The notes: generated by a model not told the origin, from the letters alone. A stretch of 64,000 nucleotides of DNA from CAVTWD01 sp963738325 (GCA_963738325.1 CAVTWD010000002.1:248001-312000), one strand, 5' to 3'. Positions 1 through 9,983 are shown, counted from the stretch's first letter. Numbers and translations are program-made.

Positions 1-790
1 GGCCGGCTCGGGCCAGGAGGAGGAAGAGCGCGGCGAGGGCGATGCCGACCCCGATGGCCGCTCCCATGTCGCGCCCTGCCGTCCCCCGCGTCTCGGTGAA
101 ACCCGAGTCGTCGGCCCGGCGGGCCGAGGGCACGCCCGCCGGACGGCGGGTGCGGATGGGCGTCACCCGCGCCGGGTCGGGCTCGATGCGGGGTTCGGGT
201 GGGCGCAGCGGCTCCGGCTCCGCTTCGTCGTCGAAGAACGGATCCGCGGGTGCCGGTCGCTCGTCGAGGGCGCCGAGGCGCACGCCACCGCTCAGGCTCT
301 CGAATTCGACGTCGTCGTCGCCCGGCGTCGGCGTCGTGCGGTCGTCGCGCCACACCGGACCCGATTGGAGGCTCGACCACGCTTCTTCCTCGGCGGGGGT
401 CTCGTCGCCGAGAATGCGCGGCACCTCCCCCGTCGGCGGCGCCGTCCAGTGGGGCAGGGGACCGGTGTCGTCCGGGCCGAAGCTCAGCGGCGCCTCGTCG
501 GACTCGCCGATCACCTGGACGGCCTCGGCCGAAGTGGACGCCTCGACGGGCGGAGGCGGCATCTCGCCATGCGGGGCCTCGGGCTGGTCGGCGGAGCCGG
601 GGGCGGGGTGATCAGCCGGGAGGGACTCGGTCTCGCCAGCGAAGGTCGGCGCGGGCTGATCAGCCGAGAAGGGCTCGGTGTCACCACCGAAGACGGGCTC
701 GGCCTCTTTGCTGAGCTCGTCGTCGTCGAGCTCGGGGAGGAGCCAGTTGCGCGGGTCCGAGCTTTCGTTGCCCTCGTCGTCTCCGGCCAT
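1..790 (-). CDS. cdsA: Phosphatidate cytidylyltransferase CdsA, N-terminal part (runs off left edge)
   Basis: The frame is open from an ATG at 790 to the window edge. A strong AGGAGG lies 9 nt upstream of the ATG and sets the start. About 230 residues are acidic and Pro/Glu/Asp rich with no recognisable domain. Next come a basic stretch and the first hydrophobic segment (GAAIGVGIALAALFLLLA). That segment resembles the first membrane helix of actinobacterial CdsA, which makes CDP-diacylglycerol for phospholipid synthesis. The call rests on this helix and on the position just downstream of frr, where cdsA is usual. The catalytic domain is outside the window. The acidic extension is long but such tails occur in actinobacterial CdsA. 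Confidence 0.75.
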   Translation of the reverse strand, partial: MAGDDEGNESSDPRNWLLPELDDDELSKEAEPVFGGDTEPFSADQPAPTFAGETESLPADHPAPGSADQPEAPHGEMPPPPVEASTSAEAVQVIGESDEAPLSFGPDDTGPLPHWTAPPTGEVPRILGDETPAEEEAWSSLQSGPVWRDDRTTPTPGDDDVEFESLSGGVRLGALDERPAPADPFFDDEAEPEPLRPPEPRIEPDPARVTPIRTRRPAGVPSARRADDSGFTETRGTAGRDMGAAIGVGIALAALFLLLARAG

Positions 791-864
791 CTGGCCGACC
801 TCCTGTCTCGTACGAGGCGCCCCCTCGAGGGCATCCGCCGCTGACGGCGGAGCCGAGCGCGGTC

Positions 865-1422
865 TCACACCTCGAGGAGCTCGTGCTCCTTGCGGGCCAG
901 CGCCTTGTCGATCTCCTCGATGTGCTCGTGGGTGATCTTCTCGAGCTCCTTCTCGGCTCGCTCGAGGTCGTCGGCCGAGATCTCGTGGTCCTTCTCGGCG
1001 TGATCGAGGTGCTTGCGGGCGTCCCGTCGCAAGTTGCGCACGGCGACCCGTCCGTCCTCGGCCATGTGCTTGACCACCTTGACGTACTCGCGCCGGCGCT
1101 CCTCGGTGAGCGGTGGGAAGGCGAGACGGATGACCACGCCGTCGTTGTTGGGAGCGCTCCCGAGATCACTGTCGCGGATCGCCCGTTCGATGGCGGCCAT
1201 CGCGGTGCGGTCGTGCGGCTTCACGACAAGGAGACGAGCCTCGGGCACGCTGAAACCGGCCAGCTGCTGGAGGGGAACGTCGGCGCCGTAGTAGTTCACC
1301 ATGAGCTTCTCGACGAAGGCGGGTGAGGCACGACCGGTGCGCACGGTGGCGAACTGGCCGGTCGTGTGCTCGACGGCTTTCTCCATCTTCTCGATGGCCT
1401 CGAGCAGCGTCTCCTCGATCAC
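865..1422 (-). CDS. frr: Ribosome recycling factor
   Basis: This 185-aa protein is full length for RRF. With EF-G it splits post-termination ribosomes in the cytoplasm. Family signatures are present in order: VRTGRASPA near residue 30, VNYYGADVPLQQLA near 50, and a C-terminal coiled-coil hairpin rich in Glu/Lys (RRDARKHLDHAEKDHEIS onward). The start is a GTG at 1422 that overlaps the pyrH stop as GTGA, so the two genes are translationally coupled. The reading frame is intact. It sits in the rpsB-tsf-pyrH-frr operon. Confidence 0.96.
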   Translation of the reverse strand: MIEETLLEAIEKMEKAVEHTTGQFATVRTGRASPAFVEKLMVNYYGADVPLQQLAGFSVPEARLLVVKPHDRTAMAAIERAIRDSDLGSAPNNDGVVIRLAFPPLTEERRREYVKVVKHMAEDGRVAVRNLRRDARKHLDHAEKDHEISADDLERAEKELEKITHEHIEEIDKALARKEHELLEV

Positions 1423-2174
1423 CCGACCAGCGTACCGATGCGCCGGCCCTCCAGTAGGGACCGGATGTTGCCTGGCGAGAGCACGTCGAAGACGACGATG
1501 GGCAGGTCGTTGTCCATGCAGAAGGTGATGGCCGTGGCATCCATCACCTTGAGGCCGAGGTTGATCACGTCGATGAAGCTGATCTCGTCGTAACGGGTCG
1601 CCTCGGGATCGAGCTTCGGGTCGGCGCTGTACACGCCGTCGACGCCCGAATGGGTGCCTTTCAGGATGGCCTGCGCCTCGATCTCGGCCGCCCTCAACGC
1701 CGCCGCGGTGTCGGTGGTGAAGAACGGGTTCCCGGTGCCGCCCGCGAAGATGACGACGCGACCCTTCTCCAGGTGGCGGATGGCCCGCCGTCGGATGTAG
1801 GGCTCGGCGATGCGCGGCATCTCGACGGCCGTCTGCACGCGGGTGGGCTGACCGAGCCGCTCGAACGCGTCCTGCAGCGCCAGGGCGTTCATCACCGTCG
1901 CGATCATGCCGATGTGGTCGGCCTGGGTGCGATCCATGCCCTCGCCGGACGCAGCCTGCCCCCGCCAGAAGTTCCCACCGCCGACGACCACGGCGATGTC
2001 GACGTCCAGGTTCTGGCGGCACTCCACGACCTCTCGTGCGAGCTGGGCGAGGACCTTGACGTCGAGGCCCGAACCGCCCGGCTCGGCCAAGGCCTGCCCT
2101 GACAGCTTGAGCACCACGCGGCGCCACCGAGGCTGGAGGGCCCGGAGGTCGGGCAGGGCGTCGGCCGCGGTCAA
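1419..2174 (-). CDS. pyrH: UMP kinase
   Basis: This 251-aa amino-acid-kinase-fold enzyme phosphorylates UMP to UDP. The nucleotide-binding start (RRVVLKLSGQALA), the glycine loop (VVVGGGNFWRG), DRTQADHIGM and the GGTGNPFFTTD loop are all visible. The best start is a TTG at 2174 that overlaps the tsf stop as TTGA and has GGAG upstream. No ATG or GTG lies ahead of the first conserved strand except a GTG inside it. The frame is intact, and the stop overlaps the frr start. Its place between tsf and frr is the canonical order. Confidence 0.95.
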   Translation of the reverse strand: MTAADALPDLRALQPRWRRVVLKLSGQALAEPGGSGLDVKVLAQLAREVVECRQNLDVDIAVVVGGGNFWRGQAASGEGMDRTQADHIGMIATVMNALALQDAFERLGQPTRVQTAVEMPRIAEPYIRRRAIRHLEKGRVVIFAGGTGNPFFTTDTAAALRAAEIEAQAILKGTHSGVDGVYSADPKLDPEATRYDEISFIDVINLGLKVMDATAITFCMDNDLPIVVFDVLSPGNIRSLLEGRRIGTLVG

Positions 2175-2966
2175 CCGATCTCCAGCTGGGCCCAGCGGAC
2201 GATGCTCGCCTTCCCGAGGAGGTCCTTCACCTGCCTCTTGTCGTCCTTGGCGAAGGGCTGTTCGAGCAGGCAGACGTCCTTGTAGAAGCCCTGCAGCCGG
2301 CCCTCGACGATCTTCGGGATGGCCTGCTCGGGCTTGCCCTCGTTGCGGGTGAGGGCCTCGAGCGTGGCCCGCTCCCGCTCGACCAGGTCGGCGGGCACAT
2401 CCGCCGGCGCGAGGTACTTCGGCCGGGCGAACGCGATGTGCACGGCCAGGTCGTGGGCGAGCTCCGTCGAGCCGTCGGCGAGCTCGACCAGCACGCCGTT
2501 GACGCCCCGGCCTCCCTGCATGTGCAGGTACGAATCGAGGACGTGACCGTCCCCGGCTTCGATGCGCACGACCTCGCCGACTTGGATGTTCTCCTTCAGC
2601 TTGATCGTCAGGTCCTCCACGTCCTTGGCCCGCTGCTCGACGGCTTCGGGGCCGTGCACGGCCACGAGCGCCGCGAGGTCGTTCACGAGCTTGGTGAAGG
2701 TCTCCGAGGAAGCGACGAAGTCGGTCTCGCACGTCAGCTTGACCAGCGCGCCCGAACCGGCCTCGGCGTCGAGGAACAATGGAGACCGCGCCCTGGGCGC
2801 TCTCGCGCTCGGCCCGCTTGGCCGCGTCGCCGAGGCCCTTCTCACGCAGCCACTGCTTCGCCTGCTCCATGTCGCCGCCGGTGGCCTCGAGCGCGCGCTT
2901 CGCGTCCATCATCCCGGCGCCGGTGGCCTGGCGCAGGGCCTGGACGTCCTTGGCGGTGAAGGCCAT
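2171..2966 (-). CDS. tsf: Elongation factor Ts (one-base frameshift)
   Basis: EF-Ts is the nucleotide exchange factor for EF-Tu. Residues 1-60 (MAFTAKDVQALRQATGAGMM, then the UBA-like helices) are in one frame. The core from LVKLTCETDFVASS onward is in another. The switch falls near 2771-2778, at a GTTCCTCGAC run that reads normally if one base is removed. The span is 796 nt, one more than a multiple of three, as a single insertion predicts; corrected length is about 264 aa, normal for the family. The ATG at 2966 lies 4 nt after the rpsB stop. The gene is essential, so I treat the shift as a sequence error. Confidence 0.92.
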
Positions 2967-2970
2967 GGGC

Positions 2971-4123
2971 TCAGGGCTCCTCGGTGCCCGCGACAGCTTG
3001 CTCGGTGGCCACCGCATCGTCGGGAGCCGCCGGTCTGTCGACGTCGACGTCGGCGCCGCTGTCCGCGCCGCGCTCCCTGCCGCTCTCGGCGCCGCTGTCC
3101 GCGCCGCGCTCGGCGCCGGTGAATCCCTCGGCGCCGCTCTCGGCGCCGCTGTCCGCGCCGTGCCCCCTGCCGCTCTCCGCGCCGGTGAATCCTCGGCGCC
3201 GGCAGCACCGAGCTCGGCGCGCCTCGAGGGTGTCGCGGCGCGCCGCCGCTCACGACGAGTCTCCCCCTCCACGGGGGCCTCGGGGGTCTCGGCGCGCGGG
3301 CGGCGAGCCGGGCCTCGCGTTCGGCTTGGGCCGCCGCCGCCTGCCGGCGGGCCTCGGCCTGCTGGGCGGCGATGCGGGCGTCGTCCTCGGCGGTGCGTGC
3401 CGCGGCCGGTCCGCCCGCCGCCGGGCTGCGGCGCGAGGCGATGAACCGGCCCTCCTCGACGGCGTCGGCGATGATCCGGCTCATCAACATGCCCGAGCGG
3501 ATGGCGTCGTCGTTGCCGGGGATGACGTACTGGACGAGATCGGGGTCGCAGTTGGTGTCGACGACGGCGACGACCGGGATGCCCAGCTTGTTCGCCTCGG
3601 TGACGCCGATGTGCTCCTTCTTGGTGTCGATCACGAACACCGCCTCTGGGCGGCGGGTCATGGCCCGGATGCCCCCGAGGTTGCGCTGCAGCTTCTCGAG
3701 CTCGCGGCCGAGGATGAGGGCTTCCTTCTTGGGCATGGCGTCGAACTCGCCCGACGCCCGCATGCGCTCGTACTCCTTCATCTTGTCGACGCGCTTGGCG
3801 ATCGTCTCGAAATTGGTGAGCATCCCGCCCAGCCATCGTTCGGCGATATAGGGCATGCCGCACTTCTCGGCGTAGGAGCGGACGGGATCCTGGGCCTGCT
3901 TCTTGGTGCCGATGAAGAGGACCGTGCCGCCCTCGGCCACGAGATCGCGCACGAATCCGTAGGCCTGCTCGATCAGCCCGAGCGTCTGCTGGAGGTCGAT
4001 GATGTAGATGCCGTTGCGCTCGCCGAAGATGTAACGCTTCATCTTCGGGTTCCAGCGCCGAGTCTGGTGGCCGAAATGCACTCCGGACTCGAGGAGCTGA
4101 CGCATCGTGACTACGGGCGCCAT
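2971..4123 (-). CDS. rpsB: 30S ribosomal protein S2 with long acidic tail (two frameshifts in tail)
   Basis: Residues 1-235 are a clean S2: MRQLLESGVHFGHQTRRWNP, FIGTKKQAQ, RWLGGMLTNF, AVFVIDTKKEH and VDTNCDPDLVQYVIPGNDDA. An Ala/Arg/Glu-rich helix follows, then an acidic Gly/Ala/Asp/Ser/Glu repeat tail ending at a TGA 4 nt before tsf. The frame changes near 3283 and 3195. The span of 1153 nt fits two missing bases, and the corrected protein is about 384 aa, far longer than the usual 250-300. The second deletion is shown internally: a repeated unit reads GCCGAGGGATTC once and GCCGAGGATTC here. The ATG at 4123 has GGAGAG upstream. Confidence 0.93.
3040..3215 (-). repeat. Imperfect short repeats encoding the acidic S2 tail
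   Basis: Degenerate repeats built from GGCGCCGCTGTCCGCGCCG-type units (plus strand) run through the tail of rpsB. In the frame that ends at the rpsB stop they encode GADSGAESG-like units. The repeat may have expanded recently. It is also a likely place for indel errors. Confidence 0.7.
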
Positions 4124-4283
4124 GGTGATGATCGCTCTCCTTCCCCGCGGTTGCCGTCGTACCCCTGCCCCGCGCCCCGTGGGGCGACCGCGGGCGGACA
4201 GGGTGCCGTGATCTTGTGGGCGACCCGCCAGGAGGCGGGCCGACTGATGATGCTAGCCGCCCGGCGCCGGCCCCTGCCCCGCG

Positions 4284-4811
4284 TCATGGCCCGGCCCGCC
4301 CCACCACGCCGTCGATGGGGACGAGCCGGGCCACGAGGTGACCCCCGGCAAACAGCAGCTCGGGGTCGAGGTAGACGTCCCGCCGGCGAACGCCGAAGTG
4401 AAGCTCCGCCGCCGGCCGTGCCCACCGGCTGCCCAGCCGCGACCGGCTCACCGGCGTGGACCACGATCGAGGCAAGGAAGGCGTAGGTGGTGCGCAAGCC
4501 GTCGGCGTGGAGGACGACCACGAACAGCTGCCCTCCCACCTGGCCGGCGAAGGTGACGACCCCCGGCGCCGCCGCCCCGACCGTTTGCCCGGGCGCCGTC
4601 GCGTAGTCGATGCCACGGTTCCCCGGGCACCACGTGCAGGCGGGCGGCCGGAAGTGATCGACGATGGGCGCCGTCACCGGCGGCCGGTAGCGGACCACGC
4701 CAGCCGGTGACACCACCACGATGGGAGCGGAAGTTGGGCGCGGCGGCGCCGGCGCGGCTCGGTGGGCGCGGCGAGCCAGGCGACGAGCAGCGGGGCGAAG
4801 ACGAGCGACAT
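4284..4811 (-). CDS. Exported M23-family (LytM-like) protein, two frameshifts
   Basis: The start is an ATG at 4811 followed by a signal-like segment (SLVFAPLLVAWLAAP) and a Pro/Ala linker. The LytM fold follows: NRGIDYATAPGQTVGAAAPG, VVTFAGQVGG, a YAFLASI strand and the end ELHFGVR...YLDPELLF. Frame switches are needed near 4755 and 4400. M23 proteins cut or bind peptidoglycan outside the membrane. Here the first zinc ligand of the HRGxD motif reads Asn (NRGID), and the late motif is LHFG rather than HxH, so it may be non-catalytic. It sits between the sigma factor and rpsB, as in Streptomyces. Confidence 0.85.
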
Positions 4812-4867
4812 CGAGACCTCCGAACAACGGAGAGGACCTGGCCGCGGGTGCGGCGAGACGTGATGCG

Positions 4868-5615
4868 TCAGCCGTCGCCAGCCGAGAGGCGAGCGCGGAG
4901 GTGGATCACCGCCTTGGCGTGGATCTGGGACACCCGGCTCTCGGTGACCCCGAGGATCTGGCCGATCTGGATCAGCGTCAGGCCCTCCACGTAGTAGAGG
5001 GCGAGCACGGTGCGCTCGCGTTCTGGCAACCGCCGAACCGCCGCGGCGAGCACATGGCGGGTCTCGACCTGCTCGAGCAAGCCCGCAGGACCTTGCTCCC
5101 GGTCCGCGAGGAGGTCGCCGAGGGCGGTGACGTCGTCGAGGGCGACCAGGCCGCTGGCCGCGATCTCCGAGAGCGCCGTCTGCAGCTGCTCCGGTGTCAT
5201 CGCCGCCGCTCGCGCCAACTCCTCGTCGGACGGGGCGCGGTGCGAACGCGCCTCGAGCTCCTGATAGGCCGCCTCGAGCGCTCTGGCTTTGGCACGTACG
5301 GACCGCGGCACCCAGTCGGCCACGCGCAGCTCGTCGAGGATGGCCCCCCGGATGCGGCCGACGGCGTAGCTCTCGAACGACGAGCCGCGGTTCGTGTCGA
5401 ACCGCTCGATGGCCTCCAACAGCCCGACGATGCCGGCGCTCACGAGGTCGGCCCGGTCGACCCGAGTGGGCAGGCCGACGGCGACCCGGCTGGCCACGAA
5501 CTTGACGAGGGGGGCGTAGTGGAGCACGAGCTGATCGCGCAGCGCGCCGCCCCTTCGCCTTGTAGCTCGCCCAGATCTCGGCGATGTCCGCAGCGCGTTC
5601 GTCGCTGCGGGCCAT
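4868..5615 (-). CDS. whiG: RNA polymerase sigma factor, FliA/WhiG type (frameshift near N-terminus)
   Basis: After an N-terminal helix (ERAADIAEIWASYKAKG), one frame switch near 5548 at a GGGG run gives region 2 (HYAPLVKFVASRVAVGLP, DLVSAGIVGLLEAIERFD, SYAVGRIRGAILDELR). Region 3 follows, then a region 4 helix-turn-helix (LPERERTVLALYYVEGLTLIQIGQ, VTESRVSQIHAKA). This is the group 3 sigma family of FliA and WhiG. Location upstream of the M23 gene and rpsB matches whiG of Streptomyces. The ATG at 5615 overlaps the xerC stop (TGATG). The regulon cannot be told from the sequence, so the symbol is by family and position. Confidence 0.88.
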
Positions 5616-6499
5616 CAGGCCCTCGGGTGGGTGCCGTCGTACACCACTCGCAGTCGCTCCCGGCTCACGTGCGTGTACACCTGGGTGGTGGCCAGGTCGG
5701 CATGGCCCAGCAGTTCCTGGACGGAGCGGAGGTCGGCCCCGCCGTCGAGAAGGTGGGTGGCGAAGGTGTGGCGCAGGGCGTGGGGATGAGGTGGGCGCGA
5801 TGGCTCGTCGGTCGAGCAGGCGGCGGACATCCCGAGGCGTGAGGCGGTGGCCCCGACGGTTGACGAACAGCGCCGAGCCGCTGGCCGCCGGTGGCGAGGG
5901 AGGCCGCGTGCCGTGGCGCAGCCAGCCCCGGACTGCGCTCGGCCGCCGGCGCGCTCAAGCGGCACCTGGCGCTCCTTGCCTCCCTTGCCGAGGACGGTCG
6001 CCCACCCTGCTGCCGCATCGATCGAGGTGAGATCGAGCCGGCAGAGCTCGCCGACTCGAACACCACTCCCGTACAGCAGCTCCACCACCGCATCGTCGCG
6101 AAGACGGATCGGCGGCGGGGTCGGCGGCCACGCGGCCGGCGGCTCGTCGAGCAGCGCCGAGAGCTCGTCGGGCGGAGAACCCGGGGCAGGCGGCCATGTC
6201 CGTGGAGCGTGCAGCGTGCCGCGCCGGGTTGGTGGTGATGCGCTCCCGTCCGCTCGAGCCAGGCGAAGTAGCGGCGCAGCGACGACGCCTTGCGGGCGAT
6301 GGTGCGGCGGGCGTAGCGGCGCGTCGCGAGGTAGGCGAGGTAGCGCCGCAGCAGGAGACGATCGACCGCCGGTCGGGTCGTTGAGCCCCGCCCGCGCCGC
6401 CCAAACGACGAAGCCATCGATGTCGGAGCGATAGGCGGCGAGCGTGTTGGCGGAGACTGCCGTGAGCGAGCGCTCGAAGCCCTCGACCTGCCAGGCCAC
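5615..6499 (-). CDS. xerC: Tyrosine recombinase XerC (several frameshifts)
   Basis: XerC resolves chromosome dimers at dif. The N-terminal SAM-like domain is split over two frames (GFERSLTAVSANTLAAYRSD, then RRYLAYLATRRYARRTIARK, FAWLERTG). The catalytic domain shows all family residues: Arg in YGSGVRVGELCRLDL, Lys in GKGGKERQVPL, HALRH, the GHADLATT histidine and Tyr in VYTHVS. At least four single-base shifts are needed, in 5780-6370, and the extreme ends share a frame. The start is a GTG at 6499. Position between dprA and the sigma gene is typical. The density of shifts suggests poor sequence here rather than decay. Confidence 0.88.
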   Translation of the reverse strand: MAWQVEGFERSLTAVSANTLAAYRSDIDGFVVWAARAGLNDPTGGRSSPAAALPRLPRDAPLRPPHHRPQGVVAAPLLRLARADGSASPPTRRGTLHAPRTWPPAPGSPPDELSALLDEPPAAWPPTPPPIRLRDDAVVELLYGSGVRVGELCRLDLTSIDAAAGWATVLGKGGKERQVPLERAGGRAQSGAGCATARGLPRHRRPAARRCSSTVGATASRLGMSAACSTDEPSRPPHPHALRHTFATHLLDGGADLRSVQELLGHADLATTQVYTHVSRERLRVVYDGTHPRA

Positions 6500-6517
6500 G
6501 GCCGTGACGGTACCGCT

Positions 6518-7656
6518 TCATCGTTGTCCTTTCGCCGATCTGCGAACCCGCTCGAAGTGGGCGCCGCGCCGCAGTACGAGGCCTTCCGCTTCGAGGCGAC
6601 CGAGGGCGGCGACCACATCCACCAGGTCGCGGCCGGAGTTGCGTACGAGGGTGTCGAGATCGACCTGGTCGGCCCCGAGGAGCTCCAGCGCCCACTCGTC
6701 GGCGGCGACAGGGACCGACGCGGATCGGGCGGCCTGCTTGCCTTCGGGGCGGGCGAACCCGAGCGCGACCAGCACGTCCTCTGGGCCGAGCACTGGTGGG
6801 GCGCCGTCGATGAGGAGGCGGTTCGTTCCCGCCGAGGCAGGGTTCCGCGGTGAACCCGGTACGGCCATGACGGTGATGCCCCGGTCGGCGGCCTCGTCGA
6901 CGGTGTGCAATGACCCGCCGGCGTGGCGCGATTCGACCACCACGACCACATCACCCAGGGCGGCCAGAATGCGGTTGCGCAGCGGGAAGCGAAAGCCGGC
7001 CGGTGGCGTGCCAGACGGCACCTCGCTCAAGAGGACGCCTTCGCGTCGCCACGGCGTGCCAGAGCTCGCGGTGTTCGCGGGGGTAGACGACGTCGAGCCC
7101 GCTCGCGACCACCCCGATCGGCCGGGCGCCCCGGACCCGCAACGCCCCGCGGTGCGCCCATCCATCGATGCCGCGCGCCAACCCGGAAACCACACGCACG
7201 CCGTGCTCGGCCAGACCAGCCCCGAGGTCGGCAGCCGACTCCCGGCCGGCGGCCGTGGCGTTGCGGGTGCCGACGACGGTGACGCGAGGGCCGTCGAGGG
7301 CTCGAAGGTCGCCTTGCACGAACAGCACCGCGGGTGGATCCGGGTCGGCCGCGAGGAGCGGAGGAAAGTCGGGGTCGCCAGGAACGAGCACGTCGACCCC
7401 CGAGGCGAGGCAGCGCGCCCACACCACCTCGGGGTCGATCCGACGTGCCGCCGCCTCGATCAACGACGCCGCCTTCGCCACCCGCCACGGGGGTTCGCCG
7501 GCCGCCCAGATGGGAGTGGCGACGCCCGCGACGACGGCTGCGAAGGCCTCGACGGGAGACCAGCGGGCGAGCAGCCGGTGGAGGCGCGCCGGGCCCAGCC
7601 AGCCGATGCCGGCAAGCGCGGCGACGTAGGCCGCGTGAGGGCAGCGATGCGCTCAC
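6518..7656 (-). CDS. dprA: DNA-processing protein DprA/Smf (at least three frameshifts)
   Basis: DprA loads RecA on incoming single-stranded DNA. A helix-hairpin-helix-like start (LAGIGWLGPARLHRLL) leads to the Rossmann core: PRVTVVGTRNATAAGRESA, RVVSGLARGIDGWAHRGAL, ASGLDVVYPREHREL, LLSEVPSGTPP, FPLRNRILAALGDVVVVVE and SLHTVDEAADRG. A C-terminal winged-helix-like tail ends at 6518. Frame switches are needed near 7640, 7570 and 7040. The GTG at 7656 overlaps the comM stop as GTGA, and adding one base restores a normal N-terminus (ERIAALTR). Neighbours comM and xerC support the call. Confidence 0.9.
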
Positions 7657-9166
7657 GCCGCTTGCCTCGCCTGCTCGACCGGATCGATCCGGAGGGTCAG
7701 GGCCAGGTGCAACCAGTCGGCGGCGAGAGCGTCGGCGCCGCCGCCCCGAAGGTCACAGAGGGTGCGAGCCACCCGGCGCACTCGGTGCAGACCGCGCCCG
7801 GTGAGGCGATTGTGCTCGAGCTCCCGGCGCAGGAGCGCCGCGGCCCCGGTACTGAGGGGTGCGACCTCGTCGAGCCGGGCCGCGGGCAGCTCGCTGTTGA
7901 GGCATCCCGCGCGTTCGAGAGCGAGGGCACGGGCCGCCCGCACGCGCGATGCAACGGCCGCGCTCGGCTCGGCGGCCGCGCCGCCGAGCAGGTCCTCGAC
8001 AGACGGGCGCTGCACCGCGACTCGGAGATCGAAGCGGTCGAGCAGCGGACCGGACACCCTGCGGAGGTATCGGAGCCGAGTCCCGTCGCCACACGTGCAC
8101 TCGAGCCGCTCGCCTGCGCCGCAGGGACAGGGGTTCATCGTGCCGACGAGGACGAACCGCGGGGGAATTCCACGCTCGCCTTGGCCCGGGTGAGGCGAAG
8201 CACACCCTCCTCGAGCGGCTGGCGTAGCCCGTCGAGCACGGCTGGATGGAACTCGGCGAGCTCATCGAGCAGCAGCACCCCGCCGTGGGCAAGGGACGCC
8301 TCCCCCGGGCGCATGGCCGAGGTGCCCCCGCCGACCATGGCGACGAGCGACGCGGTGTGGTGCGGCGCTCGCAGTGGAGGCCGCGTGATCAGCCCGCCCG
8401 GGGGAAGGGCGCACCCGGCGGCGGAGTGCACCATCGTGACCTCGAGTGCCACCTCGGGCGGCAGGGGCGGCAACAGCCCGGGCAGCCGGCTGGCCAGCAT
8501 GGTCTTCCCCGAGCCGGGCGGCCCGAGGAACAGCAGGTGATGGCCGCCCGCGACCGCCGCCTCGACAGCCTGGCGGGCGAGCGGCTGCCCACGGACCTCG
8601 GCCAGATCCCCGGCCAACGCGGCCCCGGTGTCGGCGAGGGGCGGCGGCGGTTCGGGCCAGGGCGCCTCTCCCCGCAGCGCCGCTACCAAGCCGGCCAACG
8701 ACACGACCCCGAGCACCGGGCCCCGGGCCGTGAGCGCCGCTTCCGGAACGCACGCGAGCGGCACGACGACGCGTTCGCCCTCGGCCGCGCCCGCGAGCGG
8801 GACGACCCCGGGCACGCGCCGCACCGAGCCGTCGAGGCCGAGCTCGCCCAGGAAGGCGATGCCCTGCACCACCCCTGCCGGCAAGACGTCGCCGGCGACG
8901 AGAACCCCGAGCGCGATGGGGAGATCGAGGCCGGCGCCGCCCTTGCGCACGCCGCTCGGCGCGAGGTTGACCGTGATCCGCTTCTGCGGCCAGGGCAGCC
9001 CGCTCGAGAGCAACGCCGCCCGCACCCGGTCACGCGACTCTCGACAGGCCTCATCGGGCAGGCCCACCACGGTGAAGCCCGGCAGGCCGTTCGCGACATG
9101 GACCTCGACGGTGACCGGGCGCCCACGGGCGCCGAGCAAAGTGGCTGACGGGATGCTGGCGAGCAC
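7653..9166 (-). CDS. comM: YifB/ComM-type Mg-chelatase-like ATPase (one frameshift)
   Basis: ComM-type AAA+ proteins act as helicases in branch migration during transformation. An N-terminal Lon-like S5 domain (HVANGLPGFTVVGLPDEACRESRDRV, PSGVRKGGAGLDLPIALG) is followed by Walker A GPPGSGKTMLA, Walker B GGVLLLDELAEF and the signature NPCPCGAGERLECTC. One base is missing near 8150 (EFPRG continues as FVLVGTMNPCPC); the 1514-nt span agrees. The start is a GTG at 9166 with GGAGGT five bases upstream. Corrected length is about 504 aa, normal for the family. Confidence 0.93.
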
Positions 9167-9370
9167 CGGCGACCTCCGACACGAACGATTCGACGTGGAG
9201 GAAGCGCTGCTGCCACCGGCGCTCCGAACGGCGAACAGCACCGTACTCGAAGGGTGCGCGGGAGTTGGCGGGCGGCGGCCTGCCCTTGCGATCGCCCGCG
9301 AGCCCCGGGAGTTGGCCGGCGGCCCGCCTTTGCCACCGCCCGCGACCACGCCCCTGGTTGACTGGCGGGC

Positions 9371-9958
9371 GTGCGGTGGCGGCCCCTCCTCGTCGGTGCG
9401 TCGGCCCTCGGGCTCGCATCGACGGCCTGCAGCCATTCCGCAGCCACCGCCGGGCAGTTCTGCGCGGCGATCCGCCACGACCAGGTGACGATCACCACTG
9501 CGGTTCGGGACCCGGCGGCCGTCAAGGCCGTCGTGGGGAGATTCCAGGACCTCGGGCGCGCCGCGCCCCTCGCCATCAAGGACGACTGGGGCGAGCTCAC
9601 CTCCCTCGTGCAGCAGGCCGCGGCCCTGGCTCCCGACGACACGGCGGGCCGCAACGCACTCGTGCTCAGGGCCTACGAAGCCAACGCCGCTGTGCAGAAC
9701 GTCGTCGGATGGGTGAAGGGTGTGTGCGGCGTCGACCTCGGAGGCGCGCCCGCCCCGACGGTCGTGCTCCCGCGGGCGCCGGCCACGACGGCGGCGGCCA
9801 AGCCCGAGGCGACCGGGCCGACCACGACCGCGCCCACGACGGCCGTGCCGAGCACGACCACGCCGCCGACGACGGCTACCGGCCGCTCACGAGTCACGTC
9901 AGCGGCGGACACCAACAAAGCGGGGACGCGGGGGTCGGCCACCACTTCCAATCCCTGA
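9371..9958 (+). CDS. Putative lipoprotein, unknown function
   Basis: This 195-aa protein starts at a GTG directly after the GC-rich comM upstream region. An N-terminal signal (RWRPLLVGASALGLASTAC) ends in a lipobox-like STAC. A helical domain of about 100 residues with three further cysteines follows, then a Thr/Pro-rich low-complexity tail (TTTAPTTAVPSTTTPP) of the kind seen in actinobacterial surface lipoproteins. I do not recognise the globular domain. It lies alone between comM and clpP on the opposite strand. Confidence 0.7.
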   Translation: MRWRPLLVGASALGLASTACSHSAATAGQFCAAIRHDQVTITTAVRDPAAVKAVVGRFQDLGRAAPLAIKDDWGELTSLVQQAAALAPDDTAGRNALVLRAYEANAAVQNVVGWVKGVCGVDLGGAPAPTVVLPRAPATTAAAKPEATGPTTTAPTTAVPSTTTPPTTATGRSRVTSAADTNKAGTRGSATTSNP

Positions 9959-9983
9959 CCGGGTGTTGGTCACGAGCGACCGC

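Noticed and set aside
1419..3863. An 814-codon open frame that links part of rpsB, the tsf N-terminus and pyrH
   Set aside because: It is a by-product of frameshifts in rpsB and tsf; the parts belong to three separate genes with normal starts and stops.
2984..4486. Long plus-strand open frames antisense to rpsB and the M23 gene
   Set aside because: They have no similarity or ribosome sites and arise from high-GC codon bias opposite real genes.
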